From an uncultured Roseateles sp. (GTDB lineage: Bacteria > Pseudomonadota > Gammaproteobacteria > Burkholderiales > Burkholderiaceae_C), in contig NZ_CAMFJS010000003.1 of the NCBI RefSeq assembly GCF_945956965.1, positions 1-64,000 on the forward strand: a DNA stretch of 64,000 nucleotides, written 5' to 3'. The notes below the pieces were generated by a model. The model was not told the DNA's origin and ran no database searches. It saw only the letters and a program-made list of their open reading frames with translations. Positions within the stretch are counted from its first letter, which is position 1, and the number at the start of each line of letters is the position of its first letter. Of the stretch, positions 29,981 to 39,401 are shown one piece after another. The translations under genes were made by a program, and so were the position numbers.

Positions 29981-30403
29981 ATGACTATTCAGCAGCGCGC
30001 CACAGCCAAAACAGCTAACACCTCAGCGACATCGTCGACGCTGCGACAAGCCCTCAGCCGCCACCTCGCCATCGTCGCAGGCGCCAGCCTGGCCCTGCTG
30101 AGCGGCTGCGCCGTGATCGTGGCCCCCGATCACGATGGCAATATGAAGATGCGCCACATCGGCGGCAAGACCAAGTTCGAGTGCCGCCAGAGCGGTAGCG
30201 GCGAGTGCCATTACGCGCTCTACACCAGCCAGTGCAAAACCAGCGAAAGCAATAGCGGCAAGCCGGCCACCACCTGCACGCACCAGATCGTCGAGCAGTT
30301 CAAGCTCAGCGAAGGCCAGACGCGGGAGTTCAGCGACCTGCCCAGCGGCTACAAGCAGTGCATGAAGACCAGCGAAGCGCCAGAAGTGCCCAACTGCAAT
30401 TGA
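29981..30403 (+). CDS. Small putative lipoprotein, unknown function
   Basis: 140 aa. After a 30-residue N-terminal extension it has a hydrophobic segment ending in the lipobox LLSGC, so it is probably a lipoprotein. The mature part has five cysteines in a Ser/Lys-rich context (KFECRQSG, GECHYALYTSQCK, TTCTHQIVEQFKL) and a Tyr/Cys ending. I do not recognise a family. A possible true start is an internal one, since no clear ribosome site precedes 29981. A strong palindromic terminator follows. The 144-base gap before it contains a GCAAGACCTGACCCC motif (29943-29957). Confidence 0.6.
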   Translation: MTIQQRATAKTANTSATSSTLRQALSRHLAIVAGASLALLSGCAVIVAPDHDGNMKMRHIGGKTKFECRQSGSGECHYALYTSQCKTSESNSGKPATTCTHQIVEQFKLSEGQTREFSDLPSGYKQCMKTSEAPEVPNCN

Positions 30404-30410
30404 TGCCAGC

Positions 30411-30449
30411 GAGCCGACTCAGGCGCTAGCGCCTGAGTCAAGCAGGCTC
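30411..30449. terminator. Bidirectional terminator between convergent genes
   Basis: A perfect 24-base palindrome (GACTCAGGCGCTAGCGCCTG then AGTC; 30416-30439) is flanked by GAGCC (30411) and GGCTC (30445), which can extend the stem. It lies in the 52 bases between the small lipoprotein gene and yebC, which point at each other. Neither side has a long U-run. Confidence 0.7.
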
Positions 30450-30455
30450 ATTCAA

Positions 30456-31157
30456 TCAATCACCCAGGCCGACGTAGACGTTCTGCACATCGTCGTGCGC
30501 GTCGATGGCGGCCAAAAAGGCTTCCACTTCTTCCATTTCTGCCGCCCCCAGGCTGAGCGGATTCTTGGGCCGATAGCCCAGCTTGGCCGACAGCACGGTG
30601 AAACCAAAGTTAGGCAGGGCGCGGCTGACCAGATCCAGATCGGTCGGCTCACTCAGGAACAGAAAGGCGCCCTCCTCGGCCGGCTGCACGTCTTGCGCGC
30701 CGGCTTCGATGGCGGCCTCTTCGGCATCCACACCGGCGCGGCTGGGTTCGGCTTCGATCATGCCCACATGATCAAACTCCCAGGCCACCGAACCGGATGT
30801 GCCCAGCTGGCCCTTACGGAACAGCACGCGGATCTCGGACACGGTGCGGTTGATGTTGTCGGTCAGGCATTCCACGATCACCGGCACGCGGTGCGGAGCA
30901 TAGCCTTCGTAGGTGACGTGGTCGAAATGCACCGCATCACCCAGCAGGCCGGCACCCTTCTTGATCGCCCGCTCCAGCGTCTCACGCGGCATCGAGACCT
31001 TGCGGGCCGCTTCCACCACCATGCGCAGGCGAGGGTTCAGATCGGGGTCAGCGCCGTTACGGGCCGCGACCATCAGCTCCTTGCTGAGCTTGCCGAACAG
31101 GCGGCCGCGTGCGTTGGCGGCCAGGTCTTTATGTTTTGCTTTCCACTGTGCGCCCAT
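30456..31157 (-). CDS. YebC/PmpR (TACO1) family protein
   Basis: 233 aa, close to the usual 240-250. The family acts in translation of proline-rich stretches and has also been described as a transcription regulator. Conserved segments are [59 protein letters not shown], and [16 protein letters not shown]. The first residues differ slightly from the common MAGHSKW start but occupy the same place. It is divergent from the glutamate dehydrogenase gene with 232 bases between them; that gap holds a 13-base direct tandem repeat (CCTCCCGCTCAGC at 31218 and 31231). Confidence 0.9.
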   Translation of the reverse strand: MGAQWKAKHKDLAANARGRLFGKLSKELMVAARNGADPDLNPRLRMVVEAARKVSMPRETLERAIKKGAGLLGDAVHFDHVTYEGYAPHRVPVIVECLTDNINRTVSEIRVLFRKGQLGTSGSVAWEFDHVGMIEAEPSRAGVDAEEAAIEAGAQDVQPAEEGAFLFLSEPTDLDLVSRALPNFGFTVLSAKLGYRPKNPLSLGAAEMEEVEAFLAAIDAHDDVQNVYVGLGD

Positions 31158-31389
31158 TTTGGCGGCTCCTGCGTCATGTCATTGAATGGACGCAACTGTA
31201 AGTGAAGACACGCGCGCCCTCCCGCTCAGCCCTCCCGCTCAGCCCTCTTGCCGGCCTCCGTCAACAGCCTCCCACCGAGGCCCAAAGGCTGCGCCAGGCT
31301 TTTCAAACCCCTCATCAGCTGCAAGTAAAAACCGCAGCCACATCGCCATGCGCTTGAGGCACACTCATACCTACAAGGAGACATGAGCG

Positions 31390-34300
31390 ATGACTGATCC
31401 ACAAGAACTGCTTCAACGCGAACAAATCGACGCCGTCCTGGCGCTGGCCGCCAAACACCCCCACGCGGCTCAGTACAAAGGCATGCTGGAGAGCTTTGGC
31501 CGCGAGTATTTCGCCCGCCTGGACCCGGATGATCTGCTCAGCCGCAGCCCGGAAGACCTGCTGGGCGCCCTGCTCTCGCATCTGCAATTTGGCGCGCAAC
31601 GCCAAGCGGGCCAGACCCTCGTGCGCGCGATGAGCCCCTCGGTGGCCGAAAACGGCTGGGCCTCGCGGCACACGGTGATCGACATCGTCAACGATGACAT
31701 GCCCTTCCTGGTCGACACCACGACCATGGAAATCAACCGCCACGGCCTGACCCTGCACCTGATCGTGCACCCGATTTTTGCGGTCGAGCGCGATGGCCAA
31801 GGCCAGCTGCTGGCCATCCACCCCCGCAGCGAGGCCGGCGGCAATGCGGCGCTCAAGCGCGAGTCCTGGATGCATATCGAAGTCGATCGCATGATCGACG
31901 CGCAAACGCGCGCCGACCTGGTGGCCGGCATTGAGCGGGTGCTGGGCGATGTGCGCGTGGCCGTGGGCGACTGGCAGGCCATGGTGGCCAAGCTGCGCGC
32001 GGTGACCGCCGAGCTGGATCAAGCCCTGCCCACCGTGCCGCCCGAGCAGGTGCAGGAAAGCCGCGCCTTCTTGGAATGGCTGGCCGACGACCACATGACC
32101 TTGCTGGGTTACCGCTGCCACGATCTGATCAGCCACGAGGGCCAAGACGCCCTCAAGCTTCAAGCCGGCAGCGGCCTGGGCCTGCTGCGCGAAAGCGCGC
32201 AGGAAAAGCTCTCCAGCAGCTTCGCCGCCCTGCCGGTCAATGCGCGCGCCATGGCGCGGGCGGCCCAGCCCATGCTCTTGATCACCAAGGCCAACACCCG
32301 CTCCACCGTGCACCGGCCGGGCTATACCGATTACGTCGGCATCAAGCGTTATGACACAGCCGGCCAGGTGATCGGCGAACACCGCTTCATCGGCCTGTTC
32401 ACTTCTACCGCCTACAGCGCCCGCGTGTCCGAAACCCCGCTGCTGCGCGGCCGCACCCAGGCCATCACCGAGCGCGCCGGTCTGCCGCCGGGCGGCCACT
32501 TGGCCAAGGCCTTGCAACACATTCTGGAAACTTATCCGCGCGACGATTTGTTCCAGATCTCGGATGACGAGTTGTTCGAGACCTCCCTGGGCATCCTGGC
32601 CCTGGGCGAGCGTCAGCGCCTGCGCCTCTTCGTCTGCCATGACCCGTTTGAGCGCTTTGTGTCTTGCCTGGTCTATGTGCCGCGGGAGGCCTATTCCACC
32701 GATCTGCGCATCAAGTTCCAGGCCATTTTGCTGGCCGTGCTCAAGGGCAGCAGCGCCGAGTTCGATGTGCAACTCAGCGACGCCGTGCTGGCCCGCATCC
32801 ACTTCACCGTGCGCACCACGCCGGGCCAAACGCCGCAATATGACCGAAAGGAAGTCGAAGCCAAGCTGGCCGCCGCCGCGCGCCGCTGGGATGACGATTT
32901 GCGCGACGCGCTGATCGACGCCGAGGGCGAGGCCCGCGGCATCGAGCTGTTCAAGCGCTGGGCCAGCGGCTTCCCTCTGGGCTACCGCGAGCGCGTCAGC
33001 GCCCGCGCCGCCGTGCCGGACGCGATCAAGATCGCCAGCCTGACCGCTGCGCAACCCCTGGCCCTGGCGCTCTACCGCCCGCTGGGCGCGCAACCCGGCA
33101 CGCTGGGCTTCAAGGTCTATCACCGCGGCGCGGCCGTGGTGCTGTCCGACAGCCTGCCCATGCTGGAGCATATGGGCGTGCGGGTGCTGAGCGAGCACAA
33201 CCACCGCATCAGCAGCGGCGACGAATCCGCCGCGCAGATTTCGGTGCACGACTTTGAGCTGCAAGCCCAGGTCTCGGACGAGATCGAACCCGAAGCCCTG
33301 GCCCGCCTGTTCGAAGACACCTTTGCCCGCGTCTTCAAGGGCGAGGTGGAGAACGACGATTTCAACCGCCTGGTGCTGCGCGCTGGCCTGGCCAGCGACG
33401 AAATCGTGGTGCTGCGCGCTTACGCCAAATACCTGCGCCAGATCGGTTTTGCGCTGTCGCAATCGGCCATCGAAGCCACGCTGGCGGCGCACCCGCGCAT
33501 CGCGCGCATGTTGGTGACGCTGTTCAAGCTGCGCTTCGACCCGCAAGCCCATGATGAACTGGGCGCCACCGCCCAGGTCAATGGCATTGAGCGGGCGCTG
33601 GAGAAGGTCAGCAATCTGCAAGAAGACCGGGTGCTACGCCAACTGCTGGCTTTGATTCAAGCCACGTTGCGCACCAACTTCTGGCGCACCGGGGTGGGCC
33701 ATAGCGGCGATGCCGGGCCGCGCCGCAGCTTCCTGTCCTTCAAGTTCGACTCGGCCGCCGTGCCCGGCTTGCCGGCGCCGCGGCCGCTGTTCGAGATTTT
33801 TGTCTACTCACCGCGCTTCGAAGGCATCCATCTGCGCGGCGGCAAGGTGGCCCGCGGCGGGCTGCGCTGGTCGGACCGGCCGGAGGACTTCCGCACCGAG
33901 GTGCTGGGTCTGGTGAAGGCACAGATGGTGAAGAACACCGTCATCGTGCCGGTCGGCAGCAAAGGCGGCTTTGTGCTGAAGAAAGCACCACCTTCGTCTG
34001 ACCGCGAAGCCTTTATGAAGGAAGGCGTGGCCTGCTACCAAGACTATCTGCGCGCCCTGCTCGACTTGACCGACAACCTCGCCGGGGGTCAGGTCTTGCC
34101 GCCCCCGCATGTGGTACGCAAGGATCAGGACGACCCCTATCTGGTGGTGGCGGCCGACAAGGGCACGGCTACGTTCTCTGACTTTGCCAACGCCGTCAGC
34201 GCCGAATACGGCCACTGGCTGGGTGATGCTTTTGCCTCCGGGGGTAGCGTGGGCTATGACCACAAGGCCATGGGCATCACCGCGCGCGGCGCCTGGGAAA

Positions 34301-36222
34301 GCGTCAAACGCCATTTCCGCGAACTCGGCGTCGACACGCAAAGCACCGACTTCACCGTGGTGGGCGTGGGCGATATGTCGGGCGATGTGTTCGGCAACGG
34401 CATGCTGCTGTCCAAGCACATCCGCTTGCTGGCGGCTTTTGACCACCGCCATATCTTCATCGACCCGAACCCGGATGCAGCCGTTTCCTTTGCCGAGCGG
34501 GAGCGCTTGTTCAAACTGCCGCGCTCGGCCTGGACGGACTATGACGCCAGCCTGATTTCGGACGGTGGCGGTGTCTGGGCACGCTCGGAAAAATCGATTC
34601 CGATTTCGCCCCAGGCCCAAGCCGCCCTGGGCATCAGCGCCGACCGCCTGGCGCCCAATGACTTGCTCAGCGCCATCCTTAAAGCCCCCGCCGACCTGCT
34701 CTACAACGGCGGCATCGGCACCTACATCAAGTCCGCCAGCGAAGTGCATGCCGAGGTGGGCGACCGCGCCAACGACAGCTTGCGCATCAACGGCGCCGAG
34801 CTGCGCTGCAAGGTGGTGGGCGAAGGTGGCAATCTGGGCGCCACCCAGCGCGGCCGCATCGAAGCGGCCTTGAATGGGGTGCGCCTGAACACCGACGCCA
34901 TCGACAACTCGGCCGGCGTCGACACCTCCGACCACGAGGTCAATATCAAGATCTTGCTGGGCATGGCCATGGGTGACGGCGAGATGACGCTCAAGCAGCG
35001 CAACACCTTGCTGCCGCAAATGACCGAAGAGGTCGCCAGCCTGGTGCTGCGCGACAACTACTTCCAGACCCAGGCGCTGTCGATCGCACATCGCCAGGGC
35101 GTGCAGATGATCGAGCAACAAGCCCGCTTCATCCGCTTTCTGGAACGCAAGGGTCAGCTCAACCGCGCCATCGAGTTCCTGCCCACCGATGAGCAGATCG
35201 AGGAGCGCAAGGCACGCGGTCAAGGTCTCACCACGCCAGAGCTGGCCGTGCTGCTGGCCTATAGCAAGATGTGGCTGTCGGACGAATTGATTGCCTCAGA
35301 CCTGCCCGAGGACGGCTGGATCGGCACCGCGGTGGAACGCTACTTCCCCGTTCAGCTGCGGGAGAAATTCGCCGGCTACATCCCTCGCCACCCGCTCAAG
35401 CGCGAGATCATCGTCACCCATGTGCTCAACAGCATGTTGAACCGGGTCGGCTCCACCTTTGTGCACCGTTTGAGTGAATCCACCGGCGCCAAACCGGCGC
35501 AAATCGTGCGTGCCTACCTGGCCACCCGTGAGGTCTTCGGCTATGTGCCGCTGTGGCTGCAGATCGAGGCTTTGGACAATAAGGTGCCCGACGCGGTGCA
35601 GGCCGAAATGATCGAAGAGCTGGGCCGCCTGGGCAGCCATGCCACCACCTGGTTCCTGCGCTCGCGCCGACTGAACGAGCCGATGGAGCAGGTGTTCGCC
35701 CGCTTCACCCCGGCCGTGGAAGTGCTGCGCGCCCGCCTGGGTGACAGCGTGGGCCACGCCAGCCGCGCCCAAGCCTGGGTGGAGGCCGGCGTGCCCAGCG
35801 CCGTGGCCCAGGCCGTGCTGCAGGCGGAAAGCCTGTTCGCGGCCCTGGACATCGCCGAGATTGCCGACGCCACCGGGCGCCCGCTGCAGGAAGTGGCCGA
35901 TGTGCACGCCAGCCTGGGCCAGCGCCTGGGTCTGGCACGCCTGAGCCAGCAAATCGACGCCCTGCCCACCGCCAGCTACTGGCAGGCCCAGGCCAAGATG
36001 GCCCTGGGCGACGACCTGGCCGGGCTGCAGCGCAGCATTGCCAGCGATGTGCTGCACGGCAAGGCGCAGGGCGACGCTGCCTTGCTGCTGGGTGAGTGGG
36101 AGCAGCGCAGCGGCGACGCGCTGGAGCGCGCCCAACGCCTGCTCAGCGAGCTCAGCGAAGCCAAGGGCGTGGATCTTGCTATGGTGTCGGTTGCCTTGAG
36201 AGAGCTTAGAAACCTGGCCTAG
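31390..36222 (+). CDS. NAD-specific glutamate dehydrogenase, large (about 180 kDa) type
   Basis: 1610 aa, the usual size of this class. It oxidises glutamate to 2-oxoglutarate and ammonia with NAD+. A long N-terminal regulatory region (ACT-like parts; VDIVNDDMPFLVDTTTMEIN) precedes the catalytic core with GGKVARGGLRWSDRPEDFRT, MVKNTVIVPVGSKGGFVLKK, and the NAD-binding VGVGDMSGDVFGNGML. The start at 31390 has AAGGAG (31375-31380) upstream. An ATG at 31384 in another frame closes after four codons (MSDD), overlapping the real start. A hairpin terminator follows at 36229. Confidence 0.95.
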   Translation: MTDPQELLQREQIDAVLALAAKHPHAAQYKGMLESFGREYFARLDPDDLLSRSPEDLLGALLSHLQFGAQRQAGQTLVRAMSPSVAENGWASRHTVIDIVNDDMPFLVDTTTMEINRHGLTLHLIVHPIFAVERDGQGQLLAIHPRSEAGGNAALKRESWMHIEVDRMIDAQTRADLVAGIERVLGDVRVAVGDWQAMVAKLRAVTAELDQALPTVPPEQVQESRAFLEWLADDHMTLLGYRCHDLISHEGQDALKLQAGSGLGLLRESAQEKLSSSFAALPVNARAMARAAQPMLLITKANTRSTVHRPGYTDYVGIKRYDTAGQVIGEHRFIGLFTSTAYSARVSETPLLRGRTQAITERAGLPPGGHLAKALQHILETYPRDDLFQISDDELFETSLGILALGERQRLRLFVCHDPFERFVSCLVYVPREAYSTDLRIKFQAILLAVLKGSSAEFDVQLSDAVLARIHFTVRTTPGQTPQYDRKEVEAKLAAAARRWDDDLRDALIDAEGEARGIELFKRWASGFPLGYRERVSARAAVPDAIKIASLTAAQPLALALYRPLGAQPGTLGFKVYHRGAAVVLSDSLPMLEHMGVRVLSEHNHRISSGDESAAQISVHDFELQAQVSDEIEPEALARLFEDTFARVFKGEVENDDFNRLVLRAGLASDEIVVLRAYAKYLRQIGFALSQSAIEATLAAHPRIARMLVTLFKLRFDPQAHDELGATAQVNGIERALEKVSNLQEDRVLRQLLALIQATLRTNFWRTGVGHSGDAGPRRSFLSFKFDSAAVPGLPAPRPLFEIFVYSPRFEGIHLRGGKVARGGLRWSDRPEDFRTEVLGLVKAQMVKNTVIVPVGSKGGFVLKKAPPSSDREAFMKEGVACYQDYLRALLDLTDNLAGGQVLPPPHVVRKDQDDPYLVVAADKGTATFSDFANAVSAEYGHWLGDAFASGGSVGYDHKAMGITARGAWESVKRHFRELGVDTQSTDFTVVGVGDMSGDVFGNGMLLSKHIRLLAAFDHRHIFIDPNPDAAVSFAERERLFKLPRSAWTDYDASLISDGGGVWARSEKSIPISPQAQAALGISADRLAPNDLLSAILKAPADLLYNGGIGTYIKSASEVHAEVGDRANDSLRINGAELRCKVVGEGGNLGATQRGRIEAALNGVRLNTDAIDNSAGVDTSDHEVNIKILLGMAMGDGEMTLKQRNTLLPQMTEEVASLVLRDNYFQTQALSIAHRQGVQMIEQQARFIRFLERKGQLNRAIEFLPTDEQIEERKARGQGLTTPELAVLLAYSKMWLSDELIASDLPEDGWIGTAVERYFPVQLREKFAGYIPRHPLKREIIVTHVLNSMLNRVGSTFVHRLSESTGAKPAQIVRAYLATREVFGYVPLWLQIEALDNKVPDAVQAEMIEELGRLGSHATTWFLRSRRLNEPMEQVFARFTPAVEVLRARLGDSVGHASRAQAWVEAGVPSAVAQAVLQAESLFAALDIAEIADATGRPLQEVADVHASLGQRLGLARLSQQIDALPTASYWQAQAKMALGDDLAGLQRSIASDVLHGKAQGDAALLLGEWEQRSGDALERAQRLLSELSEAKGVDLAMVSVALRELRNLA

Positions 36223-36228
36223 TGGCGG

Positions 36229-36257
36229 CGCCCCTCCTTCTCTTTTCCGGAGGGGCG
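36229..36257 (+). terminator. Terminator hairpin after glutamate dehydrogenase
   Basis: CGCCCCTCC (36229-36237) and GGAGGGGCG (36249-36257) give a 9-bp GC-rich stem with an 11-base pyrimidine loop, seven bases after the stop codon. It is followed by TCAAAG rather than a U-run, so it may be partly leaky towards the next gene. Confidence 0.65.
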
Positions 36258-36288
36258 TCAAAGCGGGCCTCTATGAAAGCAGCCCGCC

Positions 36289-37620
36289 ATGTCGACCCAA
36301 GCGCCTCGCCGCAGCCTGCCGGCCGATGACCCCTTGCGGGTGATCTTGCACAACGAAGTCCACGCGCGCCCCTCGGCGCGCATCCGCCTGCCGGCCCTGG
36401 TGGTCTGCGTGGCGGTGCTCAACGAGGGTGTGTCGCGTACCGACGAATGGGCTCACCTCAAGCGCCTGCCCGGCCAGCAAGACCTGACCCTCGATGCACT
36501 GAACGACAACTTTCTGCGCCTGCGCACCGGCGGCTACACCTTGAAGTGGGAGCGCCACAGCGAGTTCACCCGCTATGCCGTCGTGCAAGCCTTGCCCCCG
36601 CAGGCGGTGCTGGCGGCGCGCGCGGATGAGGTGGAATGGCTATCCAGCCTGGTGGTGGATGCCGAGTGGCTGAGCCAGATTCCCGGCCGCACAGTGGCCG
36701 CCGTCAAACTGGTGATGCTGGAGCAAGACATCAGCGTGCCCCAAGCTGCCCTGGACCTGGCCTCGGCCTGGTTTGGCGGCCGCACCGTGGTGGCCTCGCT
36801 GCTGGGCCACGGCCACTCGATGGTGGTGACCGATCTGGCCCTGCGCCCCAATGGTTTCGAGCGCATGCTGGTGATGGCGCCGCCCGGCACCTCGCCCACC
36901 CGGGCCGGGCGCATCTCGCAACGCCTGCTGGAGCTAGAAATCTACCGCCTGATGGCCTTGCGCGGCCTGCCGGTCGCCAAGGCCCTGGGCCCATTGCTGG
37001 CCGAAGCCGAGGCCGGCCTGGCCGAGGTGACGCAGAAACTCGAAGCCCGCAGCGCCTCGGAGGCCGATTTGCTGGACACCTTGATCCACATTGCCGCGGG
37101 TGTAGAGCGCGCCACCGCCGAGCATGCGTATCGCTTTTCCGCCACCCAGGCCTACAACACCCTGGTGATGCAGCGCTTGGTGGAGTTGCGCGAGAAGCCG
37201 ATTTCGGGGACACAAACCTTGGGCGAGTTCATGCAACGCCGGCAATCTCCGGCGATTGCCACCGTGGCCGCCACGGCGCAACGCTTGGCCGGCTTGTCAC
37301 AGCGCATCGAGCGCAGCAGCGGCCTGCTGCGCACCCGGGTGGACATTGCTGCCGAGGCCCAGAACCAGCTGCTGCTGGCCAAGCTGACGCGCGGGCAAGA
37401 GCTGCAGCTCAGCTTGCAAACCACCGTGGAAGGCCTGTCCATCGCCGCCATCAGCTACTACATGGTCAGCCTGATTCATTACGGCGCCGAGGCCCTGCAC
37501 AGCGCCGGCCTGCCGGTCAATCCCGACCTGGTCGTGGGCCTGGCCATCCCCTTGGTCTTGGTGGGCGTGTGGAAGGCCACGCAACGGGTGCATGCCAAGC
37601 TACATCAAAAGCAGAACTGA
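36289..37620 (+). CDS. DUF3422 family membrane protein
   Basis: 443 aa, matching the DUF3422 family (VILHNEVHARPSARIRLPAL, GYTLKWERHSEFTRYAV, DLALRPNGFERMLV). The bulk is soluble and helical. Two C-terminal hydrophobic segments (LSIAAISYYMVSLIHYGAEA and LVVGLAIPLVLVGVWKA) anchor it in the inner membrane. The function of the family is not known. It follows the dehydrogenase terminator by 31 bases. Confidence 0.88.
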   Translation: MSTQAPRRSLPADDPLRVILHNEVHARPSARIRLPALVVCVAVLNEGVSRTDEWAHLKRLPGQQDLTLDALNDNFLRLRTGGYTLKWERHSEFTRYAVVQALPPQAVLAARADEVEWLSSLVVDAEWLSQIPGRTVAAVKLVMLEQDISVPQAALDLASAWFGGRTVVASLLGHGHSMVVTDLALRPNGFERMLVMAPPGTSPTRAGRISQRLLELEIYRLMALRGLPVAKALGPLLAEAEAGLAEVTQKLEARSASEADLLDTLIHIAAGVERATAEHAYRFSATQAYNTLVMQRLVELREKPISGTQTLGEFMQRRQSPAIATVAATAQRLAGLSQRIERSSGLLRTRVDIAAEAQNQLLLAKLTRGQELQLSLQTTVEGLSIAAISYYMVSLIHYGAEALHSAGLPVNPDLVVGLAIPLVLVGVWKATQRVHAKLHQKQN

Positions 37621-37630
37621 TGCCAACCAT

Positions 37631-37707
37631 GCGCCTGGGGTCCAGGGGCCGGTACACCGCATCATTCAAGCTAGGGATGGGTACTGGCAAGAACTGACCC
37701 CGGGCGC
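37631..37707. repeat. REP-like long imperfect inverted repeat
   Basis: GCGCCTGGGGTC (37631-37642) pairs with GACCCCGGGCGC (37696-37707) with one mismatch, and inside it GCCGGTAC (37648-37655) pairs with GTACTGGC (37681-37688) with one mismatch. The nested arms enclose a 25-base loop. The right arm contains GCAAGAACTGACCCC, a near-copy of a 15-mer found at four other places in the window. It begins 10 bases after the DUF3422 stop, so it could serve as a terminator or be a REP-type element. The rest of the 318-base gap to 37938 holds only a weak promoter candidate. Confidence 0.55.
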
Positions 37708-37864
37708 CTAATCGCCACCGCCATCGGCTGCGCCAAGCACCTGACTACTGGGCGCCTCAGCGGCCTCTTTCCCCATGAAACAGGCCGGATTTTGCAGGGC
37801 GCTGCAGGCTAACCCGGCAGTTTGACGGCAGTGCGGCATTCCATCTGCTGCAAGTTCTGACAGC

Positions 37865-37893
37865 TTGACGGGCTGACGCAAAGGCTTTTACGC
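37865..37893 (+). promoter_or_regulatory. Weak promoter candidate upstream of the eCIS sensor kinase
   Basis: TTGACG (37865-37870), a 17-base spacer and TTACGC (37888-37893) resemble a sigma-70 promoter with a good -35 and a poor -10, 45 bases before the kinase start codon. A poor -10 would suit an activated promoter, but this is only a pattern match. Confidence 0.25.
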
Positions 37894-37938
37894 TCGCCGC
37901 TCCAGCGCTGGTGATGCGCTTGGGAGGGCGGAAACTCG

Positions 37939-38664
37939 ATGAAGGCTGCATTGCCACATGCGCAAAAAATCAGCGCCGACAGCTTGGGTGCCGCCTCGCC
38001 CATGGCGCCAGAGCAGCTCTGCGAATTGGCGCAGACACTGCACGGTGAATTGGCCCAGTTGCTCAGCTTGGCCTTGATTCAATTGCGCCTGCTGCGCGAG
38101 CATCCGCCCAGCACTCCTGCTACCAGCGGCCTTGATCAAGTGCAGCATCTGGTCCAACAAGCCCTTCAGACCACACGCGGCCTGCTGCAGCGCCTGGAGG
38201 ATTTACCGGCACAAGCACTGCTGCCGGTGGACGACCTGGCGCGAGAGCTTCAGCTCAGCGCGGCGCGGCTCAGCCAGGGCTGCGGTCACGCCATTCGACT
38301 GACGATTGCCGCGCCACTGGCACGGCTGCCGCATGAAGTCAATTTGGCGCTGCTGGAGGTCGGCCAGGAATTGCTGCTCAACGCATGCAAGCATGGACTA
38401 CCGGGCAGCGTCGCGGCCTGCTTGGTCGGACGTGGCCCGGGCCTGAGTCTCAAGATCAGCAGCCAGGGCCGGCGCGCCGACCCTGAGCCGAATGGCCCAG
38501 GGTGGCCGGGTGAGAGTGCTCATAGACCCATGGGCTTAAGTCTGGCGCAGGCTCGTTTGTCAGCCATTGGCGCGCGCCTGCGCTGGCGGCAAGCGGCCGA
38601 CGGCAGCGTGCACGCGCGCGTCAGCTGGACACCTGCGGTCTTAGCAGCGGGCACGCCGCCATGA
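37939..38664 (+). CDS. Soluble NarL-type histidine kinase
   Basis: 241 aa with no signal peptide, membrane helix or recognisable sensor domain. A HisKA_3-like dimerisation helix contains TLHGELAQLLSLALIQLRLL, with His35 as the likely phospho-site. The ATP-binding part has the N box VGQELLLNACKHG (E144, N148) and a G2-like MGLSLAQARLSAIGARLRW, while the G1 box is hard to see, so activity may be weak. It overlaps the response-regulator gene by ATGA, making a classic two-component pair. The pair stands immediately upstream of the eCIS operon in the same direction and probably regulates it. Confidence 0.72.
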   Translation: MKAALPHAQKISADSLGAASPMAPEQLCELAQTLHGELAQLLSLALIQLRLLREHPPSTPATSGLDQVQHLVQQALQTTRGLLQRLEDLPAQALLPVDDLARELQLSAARLSQGCGHAIRLTIAAPLARLPHEVNLALLEVGQELLLNACKHGLPGSVAACLVGRGPGLSLKISSQGRRADPEPNGPGWPGESAHRPMGLSLAQARLSAIGARLRWRQAADGSVHARVSWTPAVLAAGTPP

Positions 38665-39347
38665 AGATCCGCGTCATCGTCGCGGATGATCATCACATCG
38701 TGCGCGAAGGCCTGATCTCCCTGCTGGAGCGTGAATCCGATCTCGAGGTGGTAGCCCAGGCACGCGACGGCATGGAGTTGCTGCGCTTGGCCAGAGAGCT
38801 CGAACCCGATGTACTGCTGATTGACATAGCCATGCCGTGCATGAACGGCATTGAGGCGATGCGGCGCATCCGCCAGGAACATTTGGCCTGCAAGATGCTC
38901 TGCTTGTCGGTGCACTCGCAAATCACCCAGGTCCGCGCAGCGCTGGACGCAGGCGCCAATGGTTATGTGCTGAAGGAAAACTCTTTTGACGAGCTGGCCC
39001 GTGGCATCCGCCGGGTCATGGCACAGCAGCTTTTCTTGAGCGGCGAGCTGCTGGACGCCGTGCTCAAGAACCTGCAACAAGCCCAAGCCCCAGAAGAAGC
39101 ACAACAACGACCCAGTTGCGGCCTGCTGACGCCGCGCGAGCGCGAGATGGTGCAGCTGCTGTCCGAGGGCTATTCGGCCCAAGAGATTGCCCTTCACTTG
39201 CATCTCAGCGCCAAGACGGTGGCCACCCATCGCGAGCATGTCTTCGCCAAGCTCAAAATCCAAGGCATAGCCGAACTGACGCGCTTTGCACTGCGTGAGG
39301 GCTTGTCCAGCCTGGAGTCGGTGCGGCCGCGCTCAAGGCCGAATTGA
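38661..39347 (+). CDS. NarL/FixJ-family response regulator
   Basis: 228 aa. The receiver domain has the acidic pair in VIVADDHH, phospho-acceptor Asp55 in DVLLIDIAMP, and Lys in YVLKENSFDEL. The C-terminal LuxR-type HTH is LTPREREMVQLLSEGYSAQE followed by IALHLHLSAKTVATHREHVF. It acts as a dimeric transcription factor after phosphorylation by the kinase encoded just before it. The next gene starts the eCIS, and palindromes at 39402-39418 and 39459-39468 in the 122-base gap are candidate binding sites. It is the best candidate for the local eCIS switch. Confidence 0.9.
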   Translation: MKIRVIVADDHHIVREGLISLLERESDLEVVAQARDGMELLRLARELEPDVLLIDIAMPCMNGIEAMRRIRQEHLACKMLCLSVHSQITQVRAALDAGANGYVLKENSFDELARGIRRVMAQQLFLSGELLDAVLKNLQQAQAPEEAQQRPSCGLLTPREREMVQLLSEGYSAQEIALHLHLSAKTVATHREHVFAKLKIQGIAELTRFALREGLSSLESVRPRSRPN

Positions 39348-39401
39348 GCAGCCACTAAGCCGCCACTGAGCCAGCGCCGCGTTCAGTTCAGGGTTTACGC
39401 G

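Noticed and set aside
31315-33621. A 768-codon open frame on the minus strand opposite the glutamate dehydrogenase gene
   Set aside because: High GC content makes long antisense frames common; the protein is low-complexity (Gly/Gln/Ala/His-rich) with no family pattern, while the plus strand encodes a complete known enzyme.
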